NCBI GenBank assembly: GCA_000497125.2
Contig: CM035319.1
Location: 1,480,001 to 1,544,000, forward strand
From: Spironucleus salmonicida
Taxonomy: Eukaryota > Fornicata > Diplomonadida > Hexamitidae
Direction of reading: 5' to 3'
DNA length: 64,000 nt
Positions 27,164 to 39,553 of this stretch are shown here, piece by piece. Each line of letters begins with the position of its first letter. The first letter of the stretch is position 1. The notes under the pieces are model-generated. The model was not told the DNA's origin. It searched no databases and saw only the letters and a program-made list of their open reading frames with translations. The position numbers were made by a program, and so were the translations under genes.

Positions 27164-28192
27164 TCACTTTAATCCACCGAAATATAAACTAGGCTACATT
27201 CTGTCAGTACCCACATAAGTAACATCTTTTTTGGCTTCAGATCTCAGTTCACCCTAATTTAGATAAAATTACGCCATTTTCGTCACACAGACTCTTAAAA
27301 AGCAAAACTTTGTAGACTTCATCTCAAAGTCCACTATATCATCACTTATATTTCTAGCATTGTAAACTTAAATTGTCATTCCGTTATTATCTTTTCTTGC
27401 TGCAAACTCAGATATTTTGGGTGAAATTTTAGCATTTTCAGGTGGGTTTCAAGTTTGTTAATAGTGGAAATCTAGAGACTGTATTGAACTTGCAACTAAC
27501 ATGTTAGCAAGCTCAGAATCATCATTTAAGGCTCTCCCAGATAACTTTTTATCATAAATCAATTCGACAAAAATAAGTCTAATGTGTATTTAAAATGAAC
27601 TTTTCATTCCGTAATCCATCCAATATATTGAAATTTGGCGAGACTCTTATGCCCTTACTGCTATGAGAATATGCTGCTAAAAATAGTGGAAAATTTAATT
27701 ACCAACACACGGTGAACTATTATAAATTGGATCTTCTGAAGCGTTTTCCCTCATTTTGTGCTCACCAGCTCCAACTGAATCAGTGGATTTATCATAAAAA
27801 TTCGTTTCATCTACGTCAAATTCCCAGATCTAAATCTTAGCATGCTGCGCAAAATTTTCACTTTTCACCCTTAATCCTGAAATCACATTGAATTTAGCAT
27901 TAAATGATCCAATTTTAGGAGTACATGCTCTCGAAATTTTAATTAAAAATCCTTAAAAGTCTTACATCTCTAAACTAAATACAATGTATTTAAACTGTGG
28001 TGAAAAATGCCTTGACTTGGTAATAGAGCTTCTAGTATGCGAAATAGCGTAGAAAGACCAGGTTTTGTGTATTATAGAACGTATGGTCAGAGACGGTATC
28101 GATGGTAGTTTTGAGGTTTTAGAGGCACTTTCGGAAATGTGAAAAAATAGTCTACTATATAAAGTGTAATAATATGGGAATATATTATCCAT
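27164..28192 (-). CDS. C2-like protein interrupted by an in-frame TGA (342 codons)
   Basis: From the ATG at 28192 the frame reads MDNIFPYYYTLYSRL onward, then a beta-rich stretch with IQIWEFDVDETNFYD and STDSVGAGEH that looks like a C2 domain (family pattern VWDxDxxxxDDxLG). At 27451-27449 the codon is TGA, after LDFHYQQT. Yet the same frame goes on for 95 further protein-like codons (NPPENAKISPKISEF, MTIQVYNARNISDD, a possible second C2) to TGA in AAGTGAATC, which matches the 3' signal seen elsewhere. No ATG sits just after the internal TGA. Options: Sec or readthrough, a recent nonsense mutation, an unseen intron or sequencing error. Confidence 0.6.
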
Positions 28193-28336
28193 ATAGTCAG
28201 TTTATGCATACTATTTTAATCCACTATACTATTGTTGAGTTGCGTAACATTATTTAAATAAACATTTCAATAACTGCAATTTAAAATATCATATTACTTA
28301 TGTTTCAAGACACAATATCATTATTAACTTATATTA

Positions 28337-29419
28337 TCAATCCTAAAATAACGATGAACAATCTACTCTAAGCACTTCTTTAAGCCGCGCAAACACTAAT
28401 GAAATGTCTTCTACATTATCTTTAGTAATAAATAATTTATAAGTTTATGTGAATTTTGACTAAATAAGTAGATTTTATATTTGCTGTGCGCTGAAACATG
28501 TAATTACTCTATCGTAATTATTATTTAACGCATCTTCCAAAGCTTCAAGCAGGAAGTTGAATACTTTAAAACAAACGATCATTCTATTTATTTACTACAA
28601 GTTTAAATTTGCTATTAGTATTCCGATTTATTATAGATCAAGCAACTAACTTATTTAAAGAATAAACTAGCAAACTTCTACTAATTATGGCCCTTTCTAT
28701 TTCCGCAAAATCAAATTTACTAACTAAAGTGCTTTATTATCCAAAAGGAAGTAAATTCCATTTGTTAACGTTAATAAATTTAAGGTTTTCAGTAAAATAA
28801 ATGCATTTGAAAACTTTACTGTGATAGAACTTTGCGGTTTAAGAACAAATTTTAATAAGAATTAAAAAACAACTTAAAACTCTATTTAAACTAAATGTTC
28901 AAGCTAACTATACTATCTAGCAGTGTTTAACATGAAAAATAAATACGGATTAAGCATTTCTGGTGAGTAATTAAGGAAGTCAATGAAGTTCTTGTTAATA
29001 AAATCGAAAAACTGATTTGTGAGGTCTGAATCCGAGTTAGTGATTTATGCATATATGTTAAAAATGTTTATAATGGTGTTCATATTATCAGAGTTTTCCT
29101 TAATGAAAAATGGTAGGTTTGCATAAAAATTATATCTCTTCACTAAGGAAAATCGCACTTCAAGGTCAGAAATAATATTATAAACTATGAAGAGAGCTTT
29201 AGTTCTATCTGAATAAATTGGTGAAGTAATCTAGTTTAACAATAACTAAAGAATTTCTGGTGATTTATAGAAATATAGAATAACATTTTCAGGCGGTACA
29301 CTAATAATCTGCGTGAAACTTACTGAAGGTTCATTCTAAATATGTAGTTAACTTTGTCTATTAAACTATAAATTTTTTGGGTCTTTCAACCAGATGTGCA
29401 TGTGAAGTTGTTTATACAT
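28337..29419 (-). CDS. unrecognised helical-repeat protein (360 aa)
   Basis: One frame with MYKQLHMHIWLKD at the start. The body is a series of Leu/Ile/Phe-rich helices (SPEILQLLLNQITS, TNQFFDFINKNFIDFL, NAFILLKTLNLLTLTN) that suggest an ARM/HEAT-type solenoid such as MO25 or importin-like proteins, but no diagnostic motif is present. Glutamines are TAA/TAG throughout. It is the second of four consecutive minus-strand genes between 27 and 35 kb. Confidence 0.8.
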
Positions 29420-29470
29420 TAAATGATATAAAATATTATGATATAATATTATATAAATAGATAAAAGTAG

Positions 29471-30217
29471 TCACTCAAATAGGTCAAAAAGTTCTTAAGG
29501 AATCTTCGCTGGCGGGGCATTCATTTCCTTGGTACTCATATAATCGTTAGTCATACCCTCTAAAAACTAAGAATCAAAAGCATTGTTGTCTAAATCTTCA
29601 TCATTTTCTACAAATTAATTTTATTGAGAGAAAATATTTCGCGAGGCGTTAGATGCATGACTAGAATTACTAGATTTAGGTTACTCATCTAAATCAGCAT
29701 ACTTCTATAATACAGATTTGGCTGCCTATAAAGCAACTTAAGGAGTAACTGTACGTGGAACTTTCTTTAATAACTCATCACGTTCATTCTCTGCTTACTA
29801 TCTCCTTTATTATTCCTACTAAAGCAAGGTTTTCAATTATTAATTTTCCGTTCTAAGTCTAGTTAATTCTGAATTAGGGGTTTGCGCTATGCAGCTAACT
29901 ATTTGTTAAGGCTGCAAAACTGGTGTAAAATCTGACCGTTACGACTGCTAAGATTATTAAGATGAATTATTTAATTATATAATTGGAGACTATGCACTGA
30001 GTTCCTCATATAATAGTTTAAACTCCTTCGATGATTATAGTAGAGACTCAAAATCACGTTTATCAAACGATGTTATATTATTCCCTGTAATAATTTTAGT
30101 TATTAACTCAATTTAGTATCTTTTCTCTCTTTCTTATTCATATTCAGCATATTCCTCTTTAGTCATATCAGCTAAGCGTTTACGCTTAGTTGTTAACGGT
30201 GTTGGCATATAGGACAT
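29471..30217 (-). CDS. coiled-coil/disordered basic-acidic protein (248 aa)
   Basis: MSYMPTPLTTKRKRLADMT has a basic patch (KRKRL) that could be a nuclear localisation signal, followed by a Gln-rich linker (NNSSQQSQQSQ), a coiled coil near 120-165 (LTRLRTENQQLKTLLQQEQ) and a Ser/Asn-rich acidic tail ending ELFDLFE. The proline-basic N-terminus resembles that of the gene at 40734, which begins MPLTPTPKNKRYND. Stop context GAGTGACT. Function unknown. Confidence 0.78.
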
Positions 30218-30296
30218 TTCAAAAAATCTAGCTAAATGTTTATATGAATATATTAATTAATTAGTTAATATATATTTATTGAAAACAAATGAATAC

Positions 30297-33200
30297 TCAT
30301 TTATGATCGATAATATCATATCCTAGATCAAATCTTTCCATTGCAAGCTATATTGCTTTTAATGTTTGCTAATATATCTCTTAAAAACAATCAGGTTTGA
30401 AGTTATCACCTAATAAAAACGGTTGCTAAATTCTGGGAACCCCTTATTCATCTTTAAAAGGATTCTAAAAACTTCCCTATGACTAATAAATTTCAATTCT
30501 TTTCTATCCCGATTACGACTTATAAAGTTTTATAATAATATGTGACATGAAATCTATCCATTATCTATCGACAATTCCTATATAACGTCTAATACTATTA
30601 CAAATACCATGTAAAAGACTTTCTGAAACAAAATATAGTTATATTCCTGGGGTTTCTAACTATTCTGCTATTTCTTTTAGCATTTCATGAGCTATAAGAC
30701 CAGAAATCACCTATCTATTTATTCCTGATGTACCATATTCTAGGGGAATGGAAAATTTTGCCAGAGTTCTTGACATTTCATACGCCTTTCTAAGTCTGGT
30801 ATAAATAGGTTCTGGCAGCAAGTTTCCAGACTAAAGTGCCTCATATCGCAATGTATCATAAACATCTCCTATTTTACTTACGTTAAAATCTTCTTATTTA
30901 CTAAATTAGTCTAGTCCTGCTTGATATCTAGCGATAGTGACGTCATATTTATTTGTATTATCTTGCAATTTCATTTCTAGATAAATATCTAAGATTTCAG
31001 TCATAATATCTCTAATATCTGTCAATTTTTAAAGAGGATTCCCTAAATCTTCAATTTTAAATCCATCTAATTAACCAACTAATCTTTTCATTGTTTAAGG
31101 TAAATCCTTGAGAGGTGTATTACAAAGCTCGATGTTTAATGTAAGTGCATCATTTAATAACTATTTTTCCATTTCCATTAATTTTCGTGCACGTTAATCA
31201 GTATACGATAAAGTTTACTTCTCTTATGGAATTAGTTCAGGAATATTAAATGTTGAACAAATATGTTAGGAAAACTATTGTGCAGTTTCTTATACTCGCT
31301 GCTCATCATTAGTAAATATATTGAAATTCGATAATAATACTTTTAACTCGTCTGGTTTATCGATTAAATCTTCTTATATATGATCTTCTAAAATTTTTGC
31401 TCCTACTTACGATTGAGACATACCTAACTATGTTAATACACCACCGTATTTAAGAATAATAGTACACTTCTTAATTCCTTTCCATGGTACTGGAAACTTA
31501 ATCTAAAATTTCATTGCAGGGGGATATGTCATCGCAACTTAGAATAGTATTTCAAGTTACTAGAAGTCTTTCTATGAAAATTCTTGTCTATGTTCTAATA
31601 AAAACTAATTCATTAAAGGGATCGAATAAGTTATTGATTCTATATGTTTATCTATAGAAAGAGAAATATCCTTAGGCTATGAAGGTTTTAAGTCAAATAA
31701 TTTGATAATTAAATCAACATAATGTGGAATATAGATATTAATCTTTATTTTTTATTTTGGTTATCTATCACCATGCCTATAAATGCCTACAACTGATTCT
31801 AAAGTAAAATCTGCATTGAATTGAGAATGCTTAAGGATTTTTGTACTGAGTTTATTCATATTTGTTAATGGAAATAACGAAAATATCATTTCTGGGTCAT
31901 CAATTGGCATTGAGTTAAATGGTACTGGCTGCCAAGAATCTTAGCTTTGTCCACGTGAGTAATAAATCTCTACAAATCTAGATGGACCTTAAAGATTTTC
32001 TGAGTTAATTAATTCATCTACAGATTTTGATAAGTCATAATCGTCACTGATCTTTTATAGATAATCACTACTTTGAAGTTCAGAATACAAAAAATGCAGT
32101 TAAGAACAATAATTTACTGCTTCTAATTACTATTCAGTCTAAATATTAAAACTAGCAAGTTCCTACATTTATGTGCCTGATAATAGATTATAAAGAGCAT
32201 ATATATGAGGTTGATCTGTTACGTAAAATCTGACTTAAAATTTATCCTTTTATATTATTTAAACTTCATCTAATTTACTAGAATGTTCTGATGGCGATTT
32301 AGGCGGTAACCTTTTCTTGCTTGACTTTGTTAATTATTAGGCAAATTTAAGAACATTATTATCAGATTAAATTACATTATTGCTATCTGAAAATTCTTAA
32401 TCATGACTACTTTTCATTGAAGAACCAACATTTGATTCGTCAACAATTTCTTACTGACGTTAAGTTTGATCCATTTTTTACATTTATATAATTTCTTGTT
32501 TTCTAAAATAATTAAAACTCATCTACATATCATCTTGAATACTACGAAGGAGGTTTGCTGTAATTTTTTCTCCTATTTATACTTTGTATAATTATGTACA
32601 CCCATACATGACCCCAATTAATGGTTTATAATAACTACTTATTAATACAAAAAGCTCTTAAAATTCTGGAATACTTTTCACCAACCCACCATGATGGGTA
32701 AGAAGAAATAAAAATAGTTCATATAGATCAGTTATTTTCGAAATATTAAAAAGAACTTTATTGTCCTCTTACAATGTTGCAAACTGCCGTACTACATATT
32801 ATATAAAACTAGACATGCATATATCTGATTTTACATAAACTGTGTTGTGATTTGTAGCTGCAAATAATATGTATTACTTCTACGATGCCAAAATTTATTC
32901 TAATTAAGATAAAACAATTTAAATTAAATTAGTAATATGTTCGAAAATCATTTTATGTGTGAAATTATAGCCGTAATTTTTCTTAAATTCTTATATACAC
33001 GGATAAAACTACTCTCTTATTATGTCATAATATCTTATTCTAAAATGCTTCCCTGATATATTATTAAAATCATCATTAAGTAAAAAATTATTTATATCTT
33101 TTAAGTACTGTTTTTATCTAATTTTTAAAGAATTCGATTATATATTAAGCGATTAATCTTCACATTATAAAAGATTTCTTAAATGATGAATTGAATAATC

Positions 33201-35171
33201 TAATGATGGTATATTTTAATTATTATGTAGTTTCTCAAGATAACTAAAAATATCTGGGCAAATAAAATCTGACGATGTATATGGTTCTTAATTTAAAAAT
33301 GGTAATATCTGCTCAATATCAACCTCGTCTGGTGAATAAAATCCTAATATTAAAGCTTATGCAGATTTAAATACTCGTCTTTCAGATGTGTGAAATATTT
33401 TCAACAAAATATCTTTATTGCTTTTAGTTTCAACAAATTTTTTTCTTGCTAGCTTACCAGCTTTAAATGCCTAACGTAATCCAGCTATTGTTAAATATCC
33501 ACCCCATTTAATAGTAAACTAATATGTTCCTTAGCTTAGGTCTTTAATTTATATTTTTGTACCAGAAAGTTATTGAATAATTAAATAAATCATCAATTTA
33601 ATACCTTCTAATGTAAGAGTATTTATTTATTTATTAGAATCTATCTCTTTTGGCTCATGATCTAATATATTTTATGGAGTTGAAATAACTTAATAAATTT
33701 TGGATATTTAAATTGTTGATAAATTTACTTTATGCAAACTAATATAATCCTCTAGATCTTCTGCAATTTACATAGATCTTTCGTACTAAAACTCAGGCCT
33801 CATACGGAAATCTAATCTCTCCCCTTATTCCGGTTTATTAACAAAGAGCTATAGTAAATCAATATCTTAAGTAATAAATCGAAACTTAAACTTTGGTGCA
33901 CGATCAGCATGCCTAAAAACTGACATCAACCCTCGTTATTTAATAGAATTGTTACTAATATATTTGTTATAGTAATCAGTACTTAAATCTTTACTAAGTT
34001 TATCTATGTATCTATTCGAAAGTGTTAATATCTTGTTGTTAAAAACATCATACGATGGTTACAAGTACTTATTGCTTATTACGAATAAATCTTTACCTAA
34101 ATATTAATAATTTCTTCTATATGCATCTAAAATTATCATTTTTGCTATAACTTAGCAACATTAATCTTCATAAAATAAATTTCCTTTGACAAAACTGAAA
34201 CCATTAACATCCATTATTAGTGATTTCCCATCTAAGGTTCTTAATATATCTAAACCACATATTAATTATCGAAAAGCTAGCCCAACATTCCGGGCCATTT
34301 CTCTTTCAATTTCAGAAAGCTCAATCTACTACCTTTTTTCTTTTCCTGTTATTTCATCTCTCTCAACCACCCCATCAACATGTGGAGCTTTTCTTATTTC
34401 TGCTAGCATATAATTTGGATAAATTGAATATATCTTCATGTCTTTCCCTCCAGAGTCCAAAAATTCTTCGTAAACATAACAGCCATCTCTACGAATTTAA
34501 AACTATCCTTCCTCAAAGCTAGAAGCCTTATTTTCAATTTTACGAAATAGTTTAATTATTCCAGTTTTAGTATAAATATAAACATTATGGTTATCTGCAT
34601 CCATTGGTTTTTCAATGAATGGTCTATTAAGTTTTCGTCCATTGTAATCAATATAATCATTAGTTTAAATTAAAGTCTACGGATCCTTGTATTAACAGGT
34701 TAAACAATTTTATTTAAGTACAGGATAGTCCTATTCTTATTTCAAAACAAACTCACACGAACATGTTTTACTAGTCAATTTGCCTTTATTTTGGCTAAGG
34801 ATCTACTTCTAAATAGTCTAACAATCTTGGCAATATACTCTTTATCTATGAATTATTATGAATTATGGTTATGGTACGTTATGATTGTTAAGTAAGTGTT
34901 TTATGTAACCTCTATTGAACAGTATTTTTTAATTCTCAATAGAGCCATTTACAACAGTAATATTACGCTTTTTCACATATTGAATTACTTTATTTATAGG
35001 AAAACCTGTTGAATGAAAAGCTATAGCAGCAAAAACATCGTCTGGCCAGTTCTCAATTGGCTCATTGAGAATCATTTCCTCGGAAAATATTTTAATTTCT
35101 AAAGTTTTTGTTTCTTACATTATTTTCTTAAGAATTGCTTGCATTGGCTTGGCATTGGCTTTTTTTGCCAT
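30297..35171 (-). CDS. PPIP5K: inositol-pyrophosphate kinase/phosphatase PPIP5K (VIP1) with two phosphatase domains (1,624 aa)
   Basis: PPIP5K makes InsP8/1-InsP7 with an ATP-grasp kinase domain and trims it with a histidine-phosphatase domain. Kinase part (~1-400): KPMQAILKKI, NEPIENWPDD, AFHSTGFPINKVIQY, PFIEKPMDADNHNVYIY, GCYVYEEFL, FRQLICGLDILR and IMDVNGFSFVKGN match the family in order. The first phosphatase domain starts with VFRHADRAPKFKF (~415) and ends RFYVTDQPHIYALYN (~982) and RFVEIYYSRG (~1065). A second complete one follows: GIYRHGDRQPKQKIKI (~1128), LKYGGVLTQLG, IPLEYGTSG and LYFVSESLLHGICNS (~1515). Known family members have one. A Cys-rich insert (YCQDC, CSC, CLTC) lies at ~95-155. 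Start MAKKANAKPM aligns with the family. Confidence 0.92.
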
Positions 35172-36331
35172 ACATATTATACCTAGTGCTTATCTAAACA
35201 TTAAAACCATATGATATTATATTATATAATAATTAAAAATGTTCCAAACCATTTTACATCTTAAAAATTAGTGAAAATATAGAAGAATATAAAATATTTT
35301 TGAATAAATTATAAGATATAACTATAAATAGTGAATGAACATTGATCTTCCATTAAAAATTAATATTGATTGATATGATGTACAAATATGATAAAGCATA
35401 TTACTATTGGCACTAAATCCATTTATGATTGATTTTGTAGATAAATTATAGTTAAATATGAGCATAGGATATATAAAATATATCTATAATTTTATTAAAT
35501 AAACTCAATTCTAATTGATGTTATATCGATGAACTTTATTTTCATTGTTATCCTTACAATCTTATCTAATTAAAATTATCGAAGAGTTAAATAAATCTAG
35601 TAAAAATCATATATTAACGATATTTTGTTACACATTAGTAAAGTAAAATACGTATTTTGGAAATCCTTATATAGTTTATCTTTATTTTTATAATTTAATA
35701 TCTTACATTATGAATAATTTATTTTATCTAAGTCTAGTATACTACTTGAATTATACAATTTATACAAGTCTGTCTGATTATTATTTATTAAAATTGAAAG
35801 TATTTCTATTTATTACATATTTAGTATTGTGAACGTATGTTTGTTAGTTAAATATGAAAGTGTTAAAATAATATGTTACAAAATTATAATTATAGTAGTG
35901 ACATATTTATAAGAATTATTAAAGTTAAATTAAAATTTATTATCAGATTATACTGATATAATTTTGATCTAACAGGAATTCGTCAGAATTTAGTCGTGTT
36001 CAAATATTATTGATAATAAATTGTTTATTTCTTGTAACTAAAAGAATTAAACAATCCTTTTGTAAATAGTGTAATAGATACAACAAAAACTAAACGTAAA
36101 ATATATAGCTTTTCAATATACTTATTAATTCAAAGGCATTATATTATATTTTAATAATAATATTAAATAAATGAAATCTTATTTTTAAATATCTTTATTT
36201 AGACTATAAAAACTCAAACTATAATATATATACTCTATATTATGATATTTATAATATTAATAAACTTAAACATTTATAAAAGGGACATACTATACAAAAA
36301 TATAAAGATATTTAGGTAAAATGTAAAATTA
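35172..36331. other. AT-rich gene desert
   Basis: 1.16 kb upstream of PPIP5K and downstream of the 204-residue membrane protein, both on the minus strand. No protein-like frame, no repeat array and no RNA gene recognised. The part adjacent to 35171 should include the PPIP5K promoter. Confidence 0.6.
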
Positions 36332-36946
36332 TCACAAATAAGTGGTATCTAACTAGCAGTAAGTATTACCATAGTCATCTGTCTTAAGTAAAATGCCAAC
36401 CTGACGCTTTTTCCCTTTTCTAAAGGCGGATAAAATAGTATCCACTAGAACAATAACAAGTTGAATAGGAAAAGCCCAAGTAATAATTACTTCTAATATC
36501 TTTTTTCCACTATCAGTATACATGTAACGTTTCAACTGTTCAGGTGACACCCTAATATTAGCAGCGGATAAGAAGTTTTTAGAAATAAAAACGATACCAG
36601 TTGCATTGTTGATCCAGAGCCAATTATATATACAACAAATAAGAAAAATAGCACATATAGATTGGGAGATAGTGCCGAAAAGATTGATATACTTACGATT
36701 TAATAACCATTTGAGTGAATTTTCAACAAATGCAACTGTTAATGAGAAAATGACTCCCCATGTCATGTGGAAGTAGATTCCTGATGGAGGAAGTATCATG
36801 GTAAAATTTTTATTCGCTATGACAGCTGCAAAGGTGATGAAAACTTCTATAACTGCAAGTACTAATATTGTTATAAATGGAACAAAGCCTACAATGTGCT
36901 TCTAAGGTATTGCCAGTACCACCGCGCTTTAGTGTGCTTACGACAT
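36332..36946 (-). CDS. four-TM membrane protein of unknown function (204 aa)
   Basis: Four hydrophobic segments: GFVPFITILVLAVIEVFITF, WGVIFSLTVAFVEN, FGTISQSICAIFLICCIYNW and a last one near WAFPIQLVIVLVDTIL. The loop FLSAANIRVSPEQLKRYMY and a basic KGKKRQ after TM4 would face the cytosol under the positive-inside rule. The C-terminus continues past a TAG (TYCQLDTTYL). The topology resembles tetraspan proteins but CCG and other signatures are missing. Confidence 0.83.
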
Positions 36947-37118
36947 TTATATTTTCTAAAGATACGATAATATATAATTTATTGAATATAATATAGTAAC
37001 ATATTTGTTTTTAGTTTTTAGTATATAGAATGATTTTAAATAAACTAAATTTTAATAAACTTATTTTTATTTTAATACTATATTTAAAATTAATATATAA
37101 TAATAATATGTATTACAA

Positions 37119-37883
37119 ATGAGTGTGATTTAGTGTAGAAAAGCTACCAAGGACTATACGAAGAAACGTGACGATATGATGACGATATAGGCCAATGATA
37201 TAATAGAAGTATATAAAATTGAAAAGAATGGATGGTCACATGGTAAAAACCTTACAACAAATACAATAGGCTGGTTTCCTCATGCATTTACAGTCTTAAA
37301 CGAGACTGAGAATTGTGATTCATAGTCTCAAGATTATGAATCTTTGCTTAATTAGGAGTTATAAATCGAACATGAATTACGCTAGAAATTAGTAGATGTT
37401 AGATAGCAGAAATAACTCAACATAATGTTTTAGATCGCTCCTGAGGCTGAGGAACTTGAATAATAAAATTTATTATTAAAATAGCAAATTTTATTACGGG
37501 AGAAAGAAGTTTTGTTGCAAAAATGTGAGCTTTTGCGTCTGCTTGGGACTGAAAATGATCAGATTGTATATAATAATGAAGTTAAAAATTATTCAGATTT
37601 ATAAAAATCGTAAGAAAAAGCAGTTGATACATTGTCTAAGCTTACAGAAGAACTTACAGTTTAGTTAGTTTCTGAAAAAACTGTTTGCGAACTCTAATAA
37701 AAGGTTGATGAGTTGAATACGAAAGTTAGGTCTGCTCGTAGTGAGTCAGAAGGAGTAAAGTCAAAAATAGTTTAAGACATAGGAGAGTAAATTAAGTAGT
37801 AAAAAGATGGAAGACTAGAAATACTGTTAGGTATTGATTATTGTGATATCGCAGACGAGTATTTAAAAGTTGTAAGTAAGTGA
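37119..37883 (+). CDS. SH3 domain plus coiled-coil protein A (254 aa)
   Basis: Residues ~8-62 form an SH3 domain: KDYTKKRDDMMTIQAND matches the ALYDY/DELSF/GD block, GWSHGKNL the GWW loop and IGWFPHAFT the G-x-FPxxYV end. SH3 domains bind proline-rich peptides. The rest (70-254) is coiled coil with an acidic linker. The same architecture recurs at 44235-45044 with about half of the SH3 residues identical, so the two are paralogues. Likely adaptors for cytoskeleton or membrane traffic. Stop AAGTGAGA lies 13 bp from the LC8 stop. Confidence 0.88.
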
Positions 37884-37896
37884 GAATTTGCTTAAA

Positions 37897-38166
37897 TCAC
37901 CCGCTCTTAAAGATTAGGAAGGCAAGTTAACCTACATAAAAATAAATCATCCTTTTAGCTTCATGGGAGATGTTTGTGGTGAAATTTTTACCAACGAGCA
38001 CGTGCCAACAGGGCTAAAATTTCTTATCGAACTCTTTCTTAATGTAGGCTGATATATCTTTTTCCAACACAAAACGCTCCATAGCTTGAGATGCTAATTC
38101 TTAAGCCTCACCTTGCATGTCTTCTGGCATATCCTGAAGTTTTATGATAATTTGACGATCTGACAT
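37897..38166 (-). CDS. DYNLL1: dynein light chain LC8 (89 aa)
   Basis: The whole sequence follows the LC8 family: MPEDMQGEAQELASQAMERF, EKDISAYIKKEFDKKFQPCW, HVLVGKNFTTNISHEAKR and the end IYFYVGQLAFLIFKSG. The length of 89 equals that of human DYNLL1. LC8 is a dimeric hub and part of cytoplasmic and axonemal dyneins and intraflagellar transport, fitting a flagellate. Two glutamines conserved in the family are TAA or TAG. Stop context GGGTGATT. Confidence 0.96.
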
Positions 38167-38212
38167 TTATATTGCGGAAGGAAAAATATAACTGTGTAAC
38201 TAAATAATAATA

Positions 38213-38833
38213 TCATTCAGGAAAAATCTTCAAAGTTATATATTTGTCAAATTATTTTTTTGAAAAATCATTAAAACCAAGTTGCTTCCAGTCTGAGACA
38301 TATCTATTGACGAAAAGACCTGCCAATTTCCCACATGTACTTTTTCTGTAAATTCTGCAATAACTTTCGAAAAAAATTATCTTAGTAGTAAACTTTCTCA
38401 TTATAGTATAGTATTTACACACTAATATTACTGGTAATGCTGTTCCTGGTCCATTTGTAATAAGTAACGCTGGACGGTAATATCCTACAACACCTGCAAC
38501 TCCGAGAATAGCTTAAATAGTTGAAAAAATACTAGAAAAATACGACTAACCTACTTCTCTAGCCCTCGGAATTTTTATGAAATGACCAGCAGGATACTGC
38601 TTGAGAAAAACGGTTTCTGAAAATCTGTCAGTCTCGGCAAGCAGAAATATCATATTTTTAGGTTTAACGTGGGATAGAATTTCGAGCATTTCCCTGGTAT
38701 GCCCCCCAGACCCCAAAACGACCATGGTGACATCTGATGTATTAGGCTTCGCAAATAGTTTAAAAAACAGGGTCAGACACACAGCAAGCACGCAGAGCAT
38801 CGTAACCCCCAAAAATGCTACAGCAACGGCCAT
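38213..38833 (-). CDS. ALG14: ALG14, UDP-GlcNAc transferase membrane subunit (206 aa)
   Basis: ALG14 anchors ALG13 to the ER and makes the second step of dolichol-linked oligosaccharide synthesis. An N-terminal TM (residues ~3-27) is followed by MVVLGSGGHTREMLEIL, the hallmark GSGGHTxEML motif, then LLITNGPGTALPVIL (family ITNGPGTC-P) and KIIFFESYCRIYRKST (family KxIYxESxCR). The frame crosses several TAA/TAG. The 5' half is GC-rich and the 3' half AT-rich, with a gradual change near 38540. Length fits the family (~210). Diplomonads have truncated N-glycans that include GlcNAc, consistent with ALG14 being present. Confidence 0.95.
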
Positions 38834-38941
38834 TAAATTTTATGTGCCCCATTTTATATAATATTCGCGTATATTGTTAATTTTAAAAGGCTAATTTTTC
38901 ACCTACCGTACTATTAACTCTTTTCGCTTCCGCCTTCCAAA

Positions 38942-39553
38942 ATGGCATCGGCATACCTCCCGCATCACCCGGAAGTCGCTGCGCAGCGCGCAACACTCCA
39001 AGCCTCCAATTCGCTCCAGACCTCTAATGCGGTCTAGGGCACGCGGCTCTCTGAAGCCGTTTCCGCGCTCTCCGCGTCCTTCGGGGAGCTGCACACGCTG
39101 GAGGCGCACGCGGCGGAGGCGAAGAACGCAGTCGAAATCCTCCAAAACTTCGCAGCGGAAACGCACGCGAAGAACGAGTCCCTGAAGGTGCTGCTGGACG
39201 AAACGGACGCCTGGAACCAAAATTTGAGGGCCAAAATAGCGCGCGTCCGCGGCCTGTAACTCGCGCAAAACGACACAGAATCGCTCAAAAAAATCGCAAA
39301 TTGCAAGGCGCACGAGAGTCGGAAATTGCAAAAACAATTTGATTTTTCACTCCAATTGATGGAGGAGTTGAAAATTTGGAACGCGCGCAAGATACCCGAA
39401 ACACTGCAGTTTTCGTGGCTCTAGGAGCTGCAGAAGTCGACGGTTTCCGTCGCGCGGCTGCTCATCGGGCTCAAAGAGGCGTTGGATGTGGAAAACGGGG
39501 CGAATAGCGCCCTGGAGAGAAGTTTGGAGATGAGTTTGGGGCCTTTGGAGTGA
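38942..39553 (+). CDS. GC-rich coiled-coil protein (203 aa)
   Basis: This gene is more than half G+C in a window that is about three quarters A+T, yet it still has TAG or TAA for Gln at several positions (NAVQGTRL, RGLQLAQN, SWLQEL), so it uses the same code. The protein is Ala/Glu/Leu-rich coiled coil throughout (ASFGELHTLEAHAAEAKN, ETHAKNESLKVLLDE). Antisense open frames here are by-products of the base composition. Divergent from ALG14 with 108 bp between. Stop GAGTGAGAGG. No family recognised. Confidence 0.8.

Noticed and set aside
34186-34522. Plus-strand Ser/Phe-rich open frames inside the PPIP5K gene
   Set aside because: They are the antisense shadow of the conserved kinase motifs.
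38903-39390. Two overlapping minus-strand open frames of 118-144 codons opposite the GC-rich gene
   Set aside because: They are antisense by-products of high G+C; one reads as Arg/Leu strings and the other as Ser/Ala/Phe strings, while the plus frame is a regular coiled coil with TAG/TAA glutamines.
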